Source: Petunia secreta
Lineage: Eukaryota; Streptophyta; Magnoliopsida; Solanales; Solanaceae
Direction of reading: 5' to 3'
Assembly (NCBI GenBank): GCA_029990175.1
Contig: JARKIP010000051.1
Span: 1,938,501 to 2,002,500, forward strand
Length of the DNA: 64,000 nt
Below the pieces are notes generated by a model. The model did no database searches, was not told the origin of the DNA, and was given only the letters and a program-made list of their open reading frames with translations. The position numbers and the translations under genes are program-made. How positions within the stretch are numbered: position 1 is the first letter of the stretch; every line of letters begins with the position of its first letter. Shown here one piece after another: positions 11,924-23,296 of the stretch.

Positions 11924-12332
11924 GAGTTTGTTTCGCAAAGCTTCTGGCATATCAAAAGTGCTTATTTTTTCTCAAAAATCACTTATTTTAGTTAATGAGG
12001 GTGTTTAGCCAAATTTTTAGTAAAAAATAAGTGTTTTTGAGCAAAAACAAGTTGTTTTTTAGCTTTTAAGCAAAACAAGCTATTTTTTAGCTCTCAGAAA
12101 AAAAAGTATTTTTGATATTTAAGGACAAGAATAGACATGTAAAAAGAATAGGAAACAACTTATATACATATTTTTTTAGTAATTTGACGTTTAAAAATTA
12201 ATTATTAAGTATTTATTAAATACAAATAATTAACAAAAGCACTTCTCATATTATTTGGCCAAACACAAACCGCTAATCTTCAAAAACACTTCTCAAAATA
12301 AGCTGATTTTGGCAGCTTGTCCAAACAGACTC
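11924..12332. mobile_element. Tourist-like MITE, TAA target site
   Basis: A 409-bp element between two TAA triplets (11921-11923 and 12333-12335). Ends GAGTTTGTTTCGCAAAGCTTC and, inverted, GAGTCTGTTTGGACAAGCTG are imperfect inverted repeats. The 3-bp TAA duplication fits PIF/Harbinger. A related sequence occurs at about 44936-45455. Confidence 0.7.
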
Positions 12333-12335
12333 TAA

Positions 12336-12650
12336 TGGGTCATTCGGTTGCTCAGTTAAGGATTTAATACACGCACAAAACTCCGCGCTAATTTAGCGCA
12401 ACGTTCGATTGGTTTTATGTGAAATATTAATACCCGTATAAAATTAGTACAACATTTGGTTGCGTTTTTTTATATTCCGCATTATTAATACCCGCATTAT
12501 TCATGCGGAAATTTATGTATTATTTTATGCTGGGTAGAAGGTGGTATTAATAACGCATGTATTAAAATTTAAAAATGACAAAAGTAACTCTCATAATAAT
12601 AAAGATATTTTAAAATTTTATTTAAAAAAAACACTTCAACCGAACGAGTG
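12336..12650. mobile_element. Second Tourist-like MITE abutting the first
   Basis: A 315-bp element bounded by TAA at 12333-12335 and 12651-12653; the left TAA is the same one that closes the preceding MITE. Ends TGGGTCATTCGGTTG and, inverted, CACTCGTTCGGTTG pair imperfectly. Related in sequence to the larger element at 28925-29487. Confidence 0.6.
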
Positions 12651-12706
12651 TAATTTAGATCATAGTTATCCTCACGGAAAAAAAGAATTGTTCGTACTAG
12701 TAACTA

Positions 12707-12965
12707 CTCCCTCCGTCCCAAATTAGTTGTTGCCTTTAGCTTCTTCACGCCCATTAAGAAAATAATTAAAATCATTAAATAGAGTGTGTAGTTTACTATG
12801 TTACCCCTATTTAATATTTGATTATTAAATTTTGTTGAGAATTTTTTAAATTATTAAGGGTATAGTTGGAAAAGACTAACAATTTTTGTCTTGAAATCCT
12901 ATAGTGTCAACTAATTTGGACACACTATTTTTCTTAAAACTACAACTAATTTGGGACGGAGGGAG
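12707..12965. mobile_element. Stowaway MITE upstream of kelch gene
   Basis: A 259-bp element with the classical terminus CTCCCTCCGTCCCAAATTAG at both ends in inverted order, flanked by the dinucleotide TA on both sides (12705-12706 and 12966-12967). This is a Tc1/mariner-type MITE. Its right end is three bases from the start of the TATA box of the downstream gene. Confidence 0.92.
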
Positions 12966-12968
12966 TAT

Positions 12969-12978
12969 CATATAAAAG
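12969..12978 (+). promoter_or_regulatory. Probable TATA box of kelch-type gene
   Basis: CATATAAAAG lies directly after the Stowaway end and 218 bases before the start codon at 13196. Transcription would then begin near 13000-13010. The assignment rests on motif and position only. Confidence 0.6.
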
Positions 12979-13195
12979 GAAGACTCTTGCTCTTTTATTT
13001 CTTCCTTGTCACATTTTGCTGCTTCAATTTCAGGTACATACTGCAACTCCTTCCTTGTTTGAACAGGTTTTATATAAGAGGTAGGGTAAGTTTGTTTTCC
13101 CAATTTGGATAGAAATCAGTATTCCTTTAGCTATAAGTTTATGATATTCCCAACCTTTATTCCATGCCAATTCCTGCTGTTGGAGAAAACAGATT

Positions 13196-14329
13196 ATGGA
13201 GGATAAAAAACCTCCTATCATTACACACATGAAAATTGAGAAGTTTCATGTGTTGCCCGATGATTACAACAATTGGTCATCCACTGTAATATTTTTTCAA
13301 GAAAATTGGGATGATGATGATATCCATGTGTTTGCCTTTAATTCTGACGATTGTCTTGTGTACTCTCTTCTGTCCTACCAAAGGCCTAACGTAGTGGGAT
13401 ATGCAGCTGGTGACTTTAAACTCTACTTTGTTGGTAACATCATATTTGATCAGGACCTGGACGATGGTCCTGAGCCTAAAAATTCTCTGCATGTTGACGT
13501 TTATGATATTCGCACTAAGCAATGGATTACAGATGATTTCCCAATGTTGAATGCTCGCAAGCCCAAGCCTTTTGTGTTTTTCCTTGATCAGCGGCTTTAT
13601 GTGCTTTCTACTGAGTGCTCGCCTTACCTGGAAGAAGCACCATTCGAAATGCTGGATATGAATAATCTTTCTCAAGGATGGGTTTCTCTGCCTGAACCCT
13701 CTTTTGCTTGGGATTATGCATTTGGCTTTCTCAATTCTAGGATGATAGACTACCCCGAGAAGATGCTGTACATAAAGTCGTGTTCCGGTGGTTTGCTTTA
13801 TGGTTACAGCGTGCATGATAACAGGTGGCACGAGCTTGACCCATGTATGAGTACTTTGACAGGTCGTATGGGTAATCTATTCAAAGCCGGCGGTTGTTCG
13901 GATGACTGTCTAATTGTAGAAAAATACTTCTACAGCTTTGATGTATTAGAGTACCATGATGGACGGCGAGCTACTCTAACCATTACCGATCTGGAGCATG
14001 ATACTCATCATGATGATGATCCACCCTCATGGCAGGTTGATGTCTCCAGCGTTGTTCCCCCGGACGTGCTTCGTGATTTAAACGCCTGTGGCTGTCTAGT
14101 TTATATAGGCAAGAGGAATTCACGTCAAAGGTTTTCTTTGATCATCTCTTACCGTGAGTCTGGTCTTGCTGGTTTTCATTTGTGTACTTGCACATTTGAC
14201 TTGAGACGAATTGGAGAGGATGTAACTGTATCATTCCTTTTCGATGCCATTTGCTGCTGCCATTACCGGCATATAACGATAAGTGAACACGTAGTTTCCT
14301 GCCACAAGTTATCTGAAGTCAAAGAATGA
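13196..14329 (+). CDS. Kelch-type beta-propeller protein without visible F-box
   Basis: A single uninterrupted frame of 377 codons. The start at 13196 is the first in-frame Met of the frame. The protein shows degenerate kelch/galactose-oxidase-like blades: repeated units with Asp-Val-Tyr-Asp followed by KQWITDDFPML, then FVFFLDQRLYVLSTE, GWVSLPEP, LLYGYSVHDNRWHELDP and similar. Plant genes of this type often carry an N-terminal F-box, but none is visible, so it may be a kelch-only member. Single-exon structure suggests a retrocopy-derived or rapidly duplicating family. It is divergent from the cystatin-like gene, with the 1.5 kb between them filled by MITEs. Function unknown. Confidence 0.8.
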   Translation: MEDKKPPIITHMKIEKFHVLPDDYNNWSSTVIFFQENWDDDDIHVFAFNSDDCLVYSLLSYQRPNVVGYAAGDFKLYFVGNIIFDQDLDDGPEPKNSLHVDVYDIRTKQWITDDFPMLNARKPKPFVFFLDQRLYVLSTECSPYLEEAPFEMLDMNNLSQGWVSLPEPSFAWDYAFGFLNSRMIDYPEKMLYIKSCSGGLLYGYSVHDNRWHELDPCMSTLTGRMGNLFKAGGCSDDCLIVEKYFYSFDVLEYHDGRRATLTITDLEHDTHHDDDPPSWQVDVSSVVPPDVLRDLNACGCLVYIGKRNSRQRFSLIISYRESGLAGFHLCTCTFDLRRIGEDVTVSFLFDAICCCHYRHITISEHVVSCHKLSEVKE

Positions 14330-15826
14330 GTGAGCTTTTCGTAATTGAATATGCTTTAGAACGATGATTCATCTTAATGAAATGAATTCAATCTTTTCTG
14401 TCCATTCTCATATTCTGATAGAACGTTATTCCTAAATGCAACACTAAATTCTTGCTTATTCAATTTTATTGCTCCAGCCATAAGCATCTTTCTATTGTAC
14501 TACTTAACTTCATAAAATAGAATAGGAATATCGCCTATCTTTGAAATGAATCAACACTGCATGGGAATAACATCCTTAAAAGTTTCATTTTTTGGTATTT
14601 AATGAATCCTCTGCCTGTATGCAACTATGGCTTTATCATTTGTTCTGGTCTTATCAAAACTAGAGCAAGTGTCTAGCCTTAAAGTTATAATTTTCCGTCC
14701 ACTGAGAGAAGAAAAGTGACCAAATCTGCAAAACTTAAAGGTCATTTTTATGTTGGTAGTGGTAGCAATCTCACCTTAGTCTTCTTTGTTTCATAGACTT
14801 TCTTCCTCTCCAATACCCAATTTCCCATTGTCACAATTCTAATCTAACAATGTATGTGTATTTTGATCAGATGGAAGTGATTTATGATGTTAGAGGATTC
14901 AAACTTAGAATTATGTCCATGGAGACGAAGAGAATGTCTGCAAATCAGAGTACTGTTAGAATTATGTCCATGTGTGTATGTCGAGTCAAGAAGTGCACAT
15001 TTTGTAAAAAATATCAATACCTTCTAACCCAGCTTTGTTATATTGTTATGAAAGAATCAAATAAACGTTTATGTGAATGATTAAAGTGGATATTGTTCGA
15101 ACATACAGTACTTATGACGAACACGCTTTTACTTACTTATTTTCCTTTTATGTAGTGTGACTGTAGCGCTAATTGGCATATATGTACGCTGTACTACCAC
15201 GACTAGTAGAGTATAAAAGCTAACTAAAGATGGTATTTTTCAGAAGGTATATGAAACCTTGGATTCTCAAAATTAATGTTATCAAGGCTATTGCTAGGAA
15301 CTCAGAAATATATATGTAGTGTGACGCAGAAAAATGTTTGCTTTGATAGAAGATTAAAGTGGTATAACATCAAAGGACGAAGTGCTAAAAGGCAACTTAG
15401 AAAGGAAGCCAAGCGACTTTAGGCTAAACTTCTGACTGAAGCACTCGATTCTGCTTAACAGTGTGCTTGGGAATTACTGTCTGTAATTGTTCGTTGTATA
15501 ACTTGTATTTATGGTTATGTGCTTCAAATCCTGTAGATGTTAAATGCAGATTATGAAGAACATTTTTTTCCTAGTTAGCTAATAACTGAATTGATTAACT
15601 TATACTTTGATTAGTTACTTTTGATGAGATAAAAAGGGATAACTGGAGCATGATTGTGAGAAAGAAGTGGTCTTAACTGGGCTATATTAGGATGTCTGTT
15701 AACCCAGAAAATGGTGTATCCTTTACATTGCATACAGTTCATGTTATGAATATTTTCTCATACATGACCAGGTAAGGATGCACAAGATTTTATGATGAGT
15801 AGGAAAAAAGCATGGATGCTTGAAAT
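14330..15826. other. Intergenic region between kelch and LONGIFOLIA-type genes
   Basis: The first 100 bases probably hold the 3' untranslated region of the kelch gene (AATGAA-type signals near 14375). The last part would hold the 3' end of the minus-strand LONGIFOLIA-type transcript. A 76-codon open frame at 14850-15080 has no recognisable content. Confidence 0.4.
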
Positions 15827-18800
15827 TTACTTAGTCTGTAGTTGTCTATCATGACTTCTTGGTCTTCGATGCTCTGTTGTCTCATCACTAATGATTTCCG
15901 TAATCAGGTCTTTAAATATTAAGCGCTCAACATCCAGTACTAGCACTGGAATCTCATCCTGACGACTTGTCCAATCTTCAGATCGATGCATCATATCTTT
16001 CTCTAAAATGCTGATCAATTCGTCATATTCCATGTTCATGTTAATTTCTCTTTTAGCATTGAGTTGGGCTATCTCGGACTTCAGTTCTTTCAGAAGCTTC
16101 TTCGCAGTCCAACACTTTCTTCTCTGCATTATATTGTTATCTAAACCTAGTCTGTGGACAAGAATCTCATTGACAGTGTCGAATATGATCTTTCTTCTAG
16201 TCTTCTGATCAAATTTTGTATGGCAGATCTCTTCACTGCGTTCTTGATCAGTTGCTAGCATACTGCTTTCCTCAGTCTGCTCTAGGATGTGGAACAACTT
16301 TGGGTTGATCAAATGGCTGGATGAGTGAAGCTGAACGGCTATGGACATTGACTCCACATCCTTTAGAAGGCCAGATGCCAGTAAAATCTTAGTGATGTAT
16401 CTGTTGTCAGCATCGTGGTTCAGGCTTAAGGATGCAAGTTGGTCCATTTTTGTGTCATGGATGGTGGAGTTCGGTTGTCTGAGGTCATGAACCAGGTCCT
16501 CCTTGCTTTTGACTACCTTATGGTTGGATGCAGTGCCAAGGTCAAGTCTGGTACTGTAAGGGGAATGATCTGGATCATTTTGATACCAAACATCAGTACC
16601 TGCAAATTCATCATCTGTTAAGGTGGAAATGCGCAGAAGGTTATTATTAGTTGAATCATGCTTTTACTTAACTCTTTTAGGTGCTATTTCTGAGTTTAGT
16701 TTAGTAGGCCGTAATGACAGTCTATGTTCTTTCACCTAAAGGTGGAGCTAAGGCGTGCAGGTTAGAAAAGAAATAGAACTTCAATTAGTTTTTACTTTGC
16801 GGGTGCTGTATTCAAGCTGTCATCTTTAAATTAAGCCATTCTGTTATGATTTCCTTTTCCTTTTGTTTCTCAAGTGATGTATTAAAATCTACCATTATGC
16901 TTTATGTTCATCTGCATAGTGTTTTTTCCTAGACAAGTATCATTTTATCAAGTTTGCATCGAAACAGTTGAATTTGAGAAATAGAATGGTACCTCTATAT
17001 GAAAATGCACTCACAATCTTCTTCCCAACTGGAGATGGTGAATCTTCGGCATAGAATGTTGCATCAAGCACTGAGACAGGACTAAGTTGTTCAACTGCCG
17101 CTATTGCAAGTTCAGTCGTTGATGTATCTTCACTAAGCCTCACCGCATCACCCTGGATCGTGCAAAAGTCAATGTCAGTAAGGGTTCATTCACATGAGCA
17201 CATAAATTGAAAAACCATGAGAAGTCACTTACTCTTTCTTTATTGTCCTCTTGCATCTTAGCAATCTGGAAGAAACAGTCTGTGTTTGCTTTTGTTTCTA
17301 TATGTGATGCCATACTGAAATTATTTTTGTAACTGCTGCTTCCATTTAGATCATCAGGTTGCTGCATATTGCTAGGTTTTGCTTTCTGGTTCCTTTTTGA
17401 AGAGCCTGATTCTGTAATTGATTGTCTTCTAACCTTGCTGGTTTCTGATGATGGAGTGGTCTGACAAGTTTGTTTGTCCATGCCTTGCTGCTTCTGCTGT
17501 AGTCTTGGACTTGAAGTTCCATAACTTTTTCCTAGTGCAGGACTAAATCTTCCTTCCTTTTGTTGAGAAGATGTTGTCTGCAAGGCCTTTGATGTTCTTC
17601 CTTTAGTCTTCATATCTGTGGAAGGAAGATGCCGAGCAGAGTATGCAGCATTTTTGGCTCTGGGTGTCATATCTTTGGATGTTTGCTTGTCAACTGTGTC
17701 ATCACTGTTATATACAAGGGGTTGCTTGTAAAATTCTTGAAGTTCCGAGGCATTTGCAGTGGGGTCAGCAAAACTTGCATATCTGATTTTATCACTTAGT
17801 TTGGCATGTTGTGGTGTCAAATATGAAGCTTCTGATCTTTTCGTGGGGTGAGTCACCTTTTTGGTGAGAGACAGTGGGCTATGTTTCTGCCTCTGCCTCA
17901 CTGGTTGCAGCTTGGTGGAAGGTGCCGTCTGAGCACTTTGGTCTTCTGACCTTTCTCTTGTGTTCTGCATTGCTTCAAGTATCTGTTTCAGAGCTCTTAG
18001 ATCTGTTCCAGACCTTTTGAACTCAAGTTCAGTTTTCCTTTTCTCGAATTCGCGATGAACTGAGGAAGAAATATGTGGACTCTGCGATGAAGCTTCCATA
18101 TTGCATCTAACAGATGATTTTTGGGTGGCTCGATTGGCCTCCAGTTGTCTCCAGGGAGCAGATTCTCGTTGAAGCCTTGAGGATGAGGCAGGTCCCATGA
18201 TTGAACTGGTGGATTTCATACGTGGAGAGGCAAAATCCTTTTCCAACATCTGTGGGGGAATGGGAACTTGATTTATCTTGCTCTTTCCAACTGATTTTGT
18301 TGATATCAAAATAGAATCTTTAGCAGGGAAGGTTTTAGGTGTCACAATCTCAATTTCATTTGGTGGACCGGAGCTTGGAAAAGCATCCAATCCCATTAGC
18401 TTTGCTACAATGCTGGAAGATCGATTATGACATTGCAGTTCTTGATCCCCTAGAAGAAAATTTGATCTGGACTCAGAGGCTGTGCTCCTCAAGGACTGTT
18501 GCCTACTGTCCAATGAAAGTCTGGGTAGATCTTTTAGCTTCATCATGGATTTCATTGTTTCTGTTGATTCTCTTCCATCACAGGAGAAACGAGGACGATC
18601 CTTTGCTGTACGCTGTAGGCAACCAACTTTATGTTCCTCTGCTATCCAAGGGGCATCACAAAGCTTTGCAGCAACTCGTGTTGTTCCACTGGATGGCTTC
18701 CCACAGTTTGATTGCTGAAGAAGCCTCGGAGAGTCTATATGTTTCATCACATGGACTCTACCTTCTACTTTAGCAACTGTTCTTACAGATATACCACGGG

Positions 18801-19598
18801 CTTCCCTGTACATCGAGTCCTTAACAACATCTCGAAGATCAGGTGAGTGCCGACCTGAATGAGAAGAACTTGATTGCTTGGATGGTATGATTTCTGAAGG
18901 AGTTTCTGATAAGTTACTTCGAGTACGATAAAGTGGCTCTTGTTGTACCCTTTTGTTGTCTTGCAGTGTTTTGGAAGTAGATGGACCTAAATGAGTCATC
19001 TCTGTTGGTGTCTTTTCCTGCAGTTTCCAATCACACCATTAAGTATTTGAATGTTAATGTAGAGATGCTTTGATGAATTATTATTCAAGATTAACAATTT
19101 GTTCAAAGTCTTACTCTTTCAATTTGTGCTGCATATCTGGTCTCCATATGGTTGGCACCTTCAAGATATATGAACCAACAATGAGGATAAGATTTTACTT
19201 GCATACATTGGCTGTATAAAGAACTTTTATACCATCTGTCTAGTTTAACTTGCTATGACATGTTTTGTTTCTTGCTGTCTTGTTCCAAGTTTTGTTCCAA
19301 ATTATTTGTTTTTAGCCTATTATATGGTTTTGTAAATTTAACAGGTACTAGCAGAAACATTTCTCATATATGGTTATGGAAATATTTTTGAAGCCATCTG
19401 TACATAAAGTTCAAATTCCTTTGCATGATATAAGTTGAGGTAATTTAAGAGGAATTAGAAAGTACCTGAGAGAAGCCTTTTATGATTTTGAGCATGGAGG
19501 CGTCTGTCAAATAGCTGAAATAACCCATTCATGCAACCCATTTGCTTCTGCAAATCACGTTTGTCGTCTGCTAAGGAAGATAGTATTCTAGCAGACAT
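15827..19598 (-). CDS. LNG: LONGIFOLIA/TRM-type protein
   Basis: Five coding exons join in frame at GT-AG sites: 19598-19466, 19158-19115, 19017-17233, 17152-16993 and 16614-15827, giving 969 codons. The N-terminus carries the conserved LQKQMGCMNGLFQLFDR motif (about residues 16-32). The SSIVAKLMGLDAFPSS motif lies near residue 265, and SPVSVLDATFYAEDSPSPVGKK near 690. The C-terminal region contains the conserved KIIFDTVNEIL, KKLLKELKSEI and LVLDVERLIFKDLITEI blocks (DUF4378). These motifs define the TON1-recruiting (TRM1/2) LONGIFOLIA group, which in Arabidopsis acts at cortical microtubules to promote longitudinal organ growth. The middle is low-complexity and Ser-rich, as usual. For exon 4 I chose the donor at 16992 because the earlier GTGAGT would put exon 5 out of frame. 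Confidence 0.92.
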
Positions 19599-19647
19599 TT
19601 CTGTTGCTGTTTCAATGCCTGCATTTCCAGAGCTCTTACCATTAGAC

Positions 19648-20230
19648 CAGAGGCGGACCTAGAGTCTTAGGACTCAGTTTAATTGTATTCTTCATTTTCA
19701 TCAAAGACTATATGGTATATTTGTACATATGTTTGTGCTCGGTCGATAGAGAGAGACTTTTAAAAGTAGTATAGATATTAAGTTTTGAATTCATATTCTT
19801 AAAGACATTAAGACCTTGAACTTATTAAGTTTAAATCTTGAATCAGTGCCCGAGTTAGACTCATGTAACAGTGTAACGAATAACTGAGTAAAAGGTGAAA
19901 ATTAATTTACCGCGTTCATTGATTATTTATTAGTTTATATCCGTGGATGGGAACTCATGATTTAAACTTGATGAGTTCCGTATTTATATTCTCATCACTC
20001 ATCATAATGCATTGATTCTACATTGCATCCGCCTCCGTTGGAGACAATGGCAATTCAGAATTTAGGCAATGTGGATTCTGCCTATACTTGTTTTTCGAGA
20101 CATGTATATGGCATTAGACACCCCACTCGTGGGATTATACTGTGTATGTTGTTGTTGTTGTATATAGGATTAGAAGCTGAAATACTGGAGTTTTGTCAAA
20201 CTCGTGAACTCATGATTGAACCCGCCACTG
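19648..20230. mobile_element. hAT-like repeat with CAGAGGCGGA termini
   Basis: Begins CAGAGGCGGACCTAGAG and ends ..CCCGCCACTG, so the terminal ten bases pair as inverted repeats (CAGAGGCGGA against CAGTGGCGGG). The same kind of ends occurs at 54132-54357. No target duplication could be found. A short TS-SINE 3' tail is embedded at 20120-20164. Confidence 0.5.
20120..20164 (+). mobile_element. TS SINE 3' tail fragment
   Basis: CACTCGTGGGATTATACTGTG followed by four TTG/GTT units matches the last ~45 bases of TS-type SINEs. The 5' end is missing. Confidence 0.65.
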
Positions 20231-20528
20231 CCAGGAAGAAATAAAAGAATGTATAGACTCACCAGTGGAAAGTAAAGGAGAGCTTCTTTTACAGTCAGAG
20301 AAATGAGTAACAGCAGTAGCTTAGTACAAATATTACACAAAATGCAGCCACAGAATGTAAGTATGAGGATAAAAGGCTATTCTCCTGATCCAAGAAGAGT
20401 GTTTTCCTCAAAGAACAAAAGAGTAAAATGTTTGTTTTGTCTATGAAAGGCTGTTTCCAGAGAATAGAAAAAAGAGAGAGAAACAAAGGGGTGAAAATTC
20501 TTGCAGAGAATGTTGCACTTGCAATATG

Positions 20529-20545
20529 TGTATATATATATATAT
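20529..20545 (-). promoter_or_regulatory. TATA-rich core promoter and CT/CA tract
   Basis: A (TA)n run lies just upstream of the predicted untranslated exon on the minus strand. It is flanked on its upstream side by GA/CA and CT-rich simple sequence (20546-20590), a pattern often seen near plant transcription starts. Confidence 0.4.
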
Positions 20546-20716
20546 TGAGAGAGACACACACACTCCCCCTCTCCCTCTCTCTCACACACGCACTAAACAG
20601 AGGAAAGGCAATAGAAAAATTTTAAAATGTCACAACTGAGAGTCAAACTAAACATTTTTTAAACTTCTTTATCACTATACTAGAAAAGTTGTTAAATAGA
20701 GTCCAACAATCACATA

Positions 20717-21443
20717 TAGGGATGTTCATGGAGCGGTACGGTTCGGGTTTGAACTTATCGGTAACGGTATATCGGTTAACGGTATGTAATTATGTAAAAC
20801 CAATATCGTACCAATAAGCTATCGGTTAACGGTTATCGGTTCTTAATGGTTCGGTAACCGGTACACCGAAGTAATGCGTGAATTCTTGGTGGATGGTTGT
20901 CAATAGGTAATATTTTTTAATTAATATGAATAACCACTAAAGTAATAGACAAACCATTCACACAAACTAAGTAAACACGTGCAATCAACAAGTATTAACA
21001 ATATGCTAACATAACACAAAAAAAATAAAATAGAAAAAGAAAAGATAAGAAAGTCTGATCGATGATCCGAGAAAGCAAAATTAATTATAAAATAGGCCGG
21101 ACTCATTAATTAAAGTGTATGAGTATTGACATATAACTACCAAAAATAATAACAATAATAATTAAAGTTTAACCTATAAGTTAATGTTGTAAATTAAGAG
21201 TTTAAATGACTTAATATACCAATAATAAATAAAATAAAGTATATAAAAATTATATAAAAAAATCTTATCAGTTATCGGTACGGTAATGGTAAAGAGATAT
21301 AGAAACCGTTTCGTACCGATATCTTATCGGTATTGGAAATTAATATTATTACCGAACCAATAACCGTTATACCGATCCCGCTATGCTTATCTATAGCGGT
21401 AACGGTTCAGCTATCGGTACCGATTCGATTTTGCACACCCCTA
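20717..21443. mobile_element. hAT-type non-autonomous element
   Basis: A 727-bp element starting TAGGGATGTTCATGGAGCGG and ending ..GCACACCCCTA (inverted TAGGGGTGTGCAAAATCG). Subterminal regions are dense in CGGTTAACGGT / ATCGGTACCG repeats in opposite orientation at the two ends, typical of hAT subterminal repeats. Flanking octamers (ATCACATA and AATATATT) match only weakly, so the target duplication has decayed or the ends are slightly off. Confidence 0.7.
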
Positions 21444-22896
21444 AATATATTTAAAAGAATTCGGATTAGTTAAGTTACTAAGTTTTGCATACTAGACTTG
21501 TTAAACTCATTAATGCTAAATAGTTTTCAAATGAAAGAGAATAATATATTTAGTAGAATAATTTAGGTGCACGTAAACTGATCCGATTATTATTAAAGTA
21601 GGGACAAGTGGGTGATTTTCTATAGAGTTTCGTATGGACAAAATTATGAATGGGATGGCAACTCATGAGGGGAATGGCTAGGGGCCTGGAGTTGAGGAGT
21701 CCGAAGTGTGGGATATCTGTCACTTCACTACTATACTATTACACAGGCATGTGGAGTTTGTCAGCTAAGTGGATAATATGTATAGCTACTTAAGTTATAT
21801 ATATGCTTATTGTTAAAATAATTTTCAGTTTTAAATTATGATATTATATAAATTATCCTTTTCTCAAGTTATTATCAAAGAAATAATATTTTATTTGTGT
21901 AAATATTTGTTATCTGGAATCACTAGTCTAACAAATTTGTTTTCTTAGTGTACTCTTTCTCTCCGACCTTCTATTTTCAATTGAGTTTGACTTTATTTTA
22001 TATTGTGTAAGTGTCTTCCATAAAATAACTGTGAATATAATTATCGCGGTCCTCCTTCTATTCTCCCTTCTTCATTCCCGATCTAATAGACTCATTGCAG
22101 CTACGTAGGCCTAAGAGTGCAAAAATAAGAACAACTACTGATATGGTTCAATCTCAAACAAATTGTTACCGCATATATAAATCCTCGCTAATTATTTTTT
22201 ATTTAATTCAAGAGTGGTGGATTAAATTCCTTCTGTTCAAAAAATATATTGTAGTACTTGAAGTTTCTTTGTCAAGAAATTACATAGGAACCTCCATGTA
22301 ACACTCTGTTCCACGTTATGTATCATAGTTTAAATCCGCATGAATTTTTCAGAATTAAATAAAGATTTTTGAGATTTGTGATATATTTTGTGGTTATAAA
22401 TCGCTTAGTAATGTAAAAGAGTAATATTGAAGTTAAGTTAGTTTCAAACTTAGAAAAATATAATTCTTTTTGGAACAGATTAATGAGTAAATGCTGCTAC
22501 ATACACTCCAGCAAAGGGAGTATATATTTAAATCCACCATTTGGCTAGTTGGTATTTGTACTACATCTTTGTCAAATTATCATAAAAGTTCCCACTATGA
22601 CCATCCATTTTGTCGTAAAATGTGTGGAACAATCTTAATAATTAGAATAATTTGATAATAATTTTGGTCCGTACAATTACATCTTTGATTGTGCTACATC
22701 ATAAAGATCCGATGGACCACTCATGTATCTGTTATCACTAATAGCAATTGTATTAGCATAAAAAGTTGTGAGGACCCTTTTGGATATTTTCATAATTGGT
22801 TGTTAAATACTTGCCAAAATGTTTTTGTTTTCTCCTACTAAAACTAAATGGCTAATATTATCTCTCATGTACGTTGCCAAATAAAGCGAACATGGA
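21444..22896. other. Intergenic, nothing recognised
   Basis: AT-rich, no open frame with recognisable content, no clear repeat boundary. Confidence 0.4.
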
Positions 22897-22905
22897 TTCA
22901 TATTT

Positions 22906-23287
22906 GGGATTTTTTACACTCTATACGCATGAAATTTAAAGTATTTACAAGTCATACTCATTAAAAATTATACTACCCATAAAACTAAAAGTATTTACCC
23001 AACCTACCTATTTATTATTGTATACCTTTGTTATGCCTTATAGATATATACTTTAAAGGTATACTGTATAAATTATGATATAAAAGTCTAGAAAGTTATT
23101 TATTACTGTATACATTTGTTATACTTTATATGTGTATACATTTATAGTATACTGCATAAACTATGGTATACAAGTCTGGATGAATAGAGTGGGTAAATAG
23201 TTTAGTGGGTAGGTTGGGTAATATTTGAAAATAATGGATAGTGGTTGTAATTATTTTTAGTTTTTTAGGTATTTTTATAACTGTCCC
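22906..23287. mobile_element. MULE-type MITE with perfect 9-bp target duplication
   Basis: A 382-bp element between perfect direct repeats TTCATATTT (22897-22905 and 23288-23296). The ends start GGGATTTTTTACACTC and, inverted, GGGACAGTTATAAAAATA. The inside is a large imperfect palindrome with repeated GTATAC-containing stretches. A related copy in the opposite orientation lies at about 44530-44819. Confidence 0.75.
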
Positions 23288-23296
23288 TTCATATTT

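Larger units (their letters stand above)
19599..20500 (-). other. 5' untranslated exon and leader intron of the LONGIFOLIA-type gene
   Basis: A donor CTG|GTGAGT at 20263/20262 and an acceptor at 19620-19619 fit a non-coding first exon (about 20500 to 20263) spliced to a 20-base leader just before the start codon at 19598. The 643-bp intron is mostly filled by a hAT-like repeat. The exon limits are inferred from splice signals; cDNA would be needed to fix them. Confidence 0.5.

Noticed and set aside
11669..13195. Bidirectional promoter between the cystatin-like and kelch genes
   Set aside because: The 1.5-kb gap is mostly MITEs and the kelch TATA box is separate; no evidence for shared control.
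13277..13831. 184-codon minus-strand frame across the kelch gene
   Set aside because: Shadow of the coding strand with no domain of its own.
14850..15080. 76-codon open frame downstream of the kelch gene
   Set aside because: No recognisable domain, no promoter or splice context; I treat it as chance.
18339..18773. Plus-strand open frames over the LONGIFOLIA-type gene
   Set aside because: Antisense shadows of the long coding exon.
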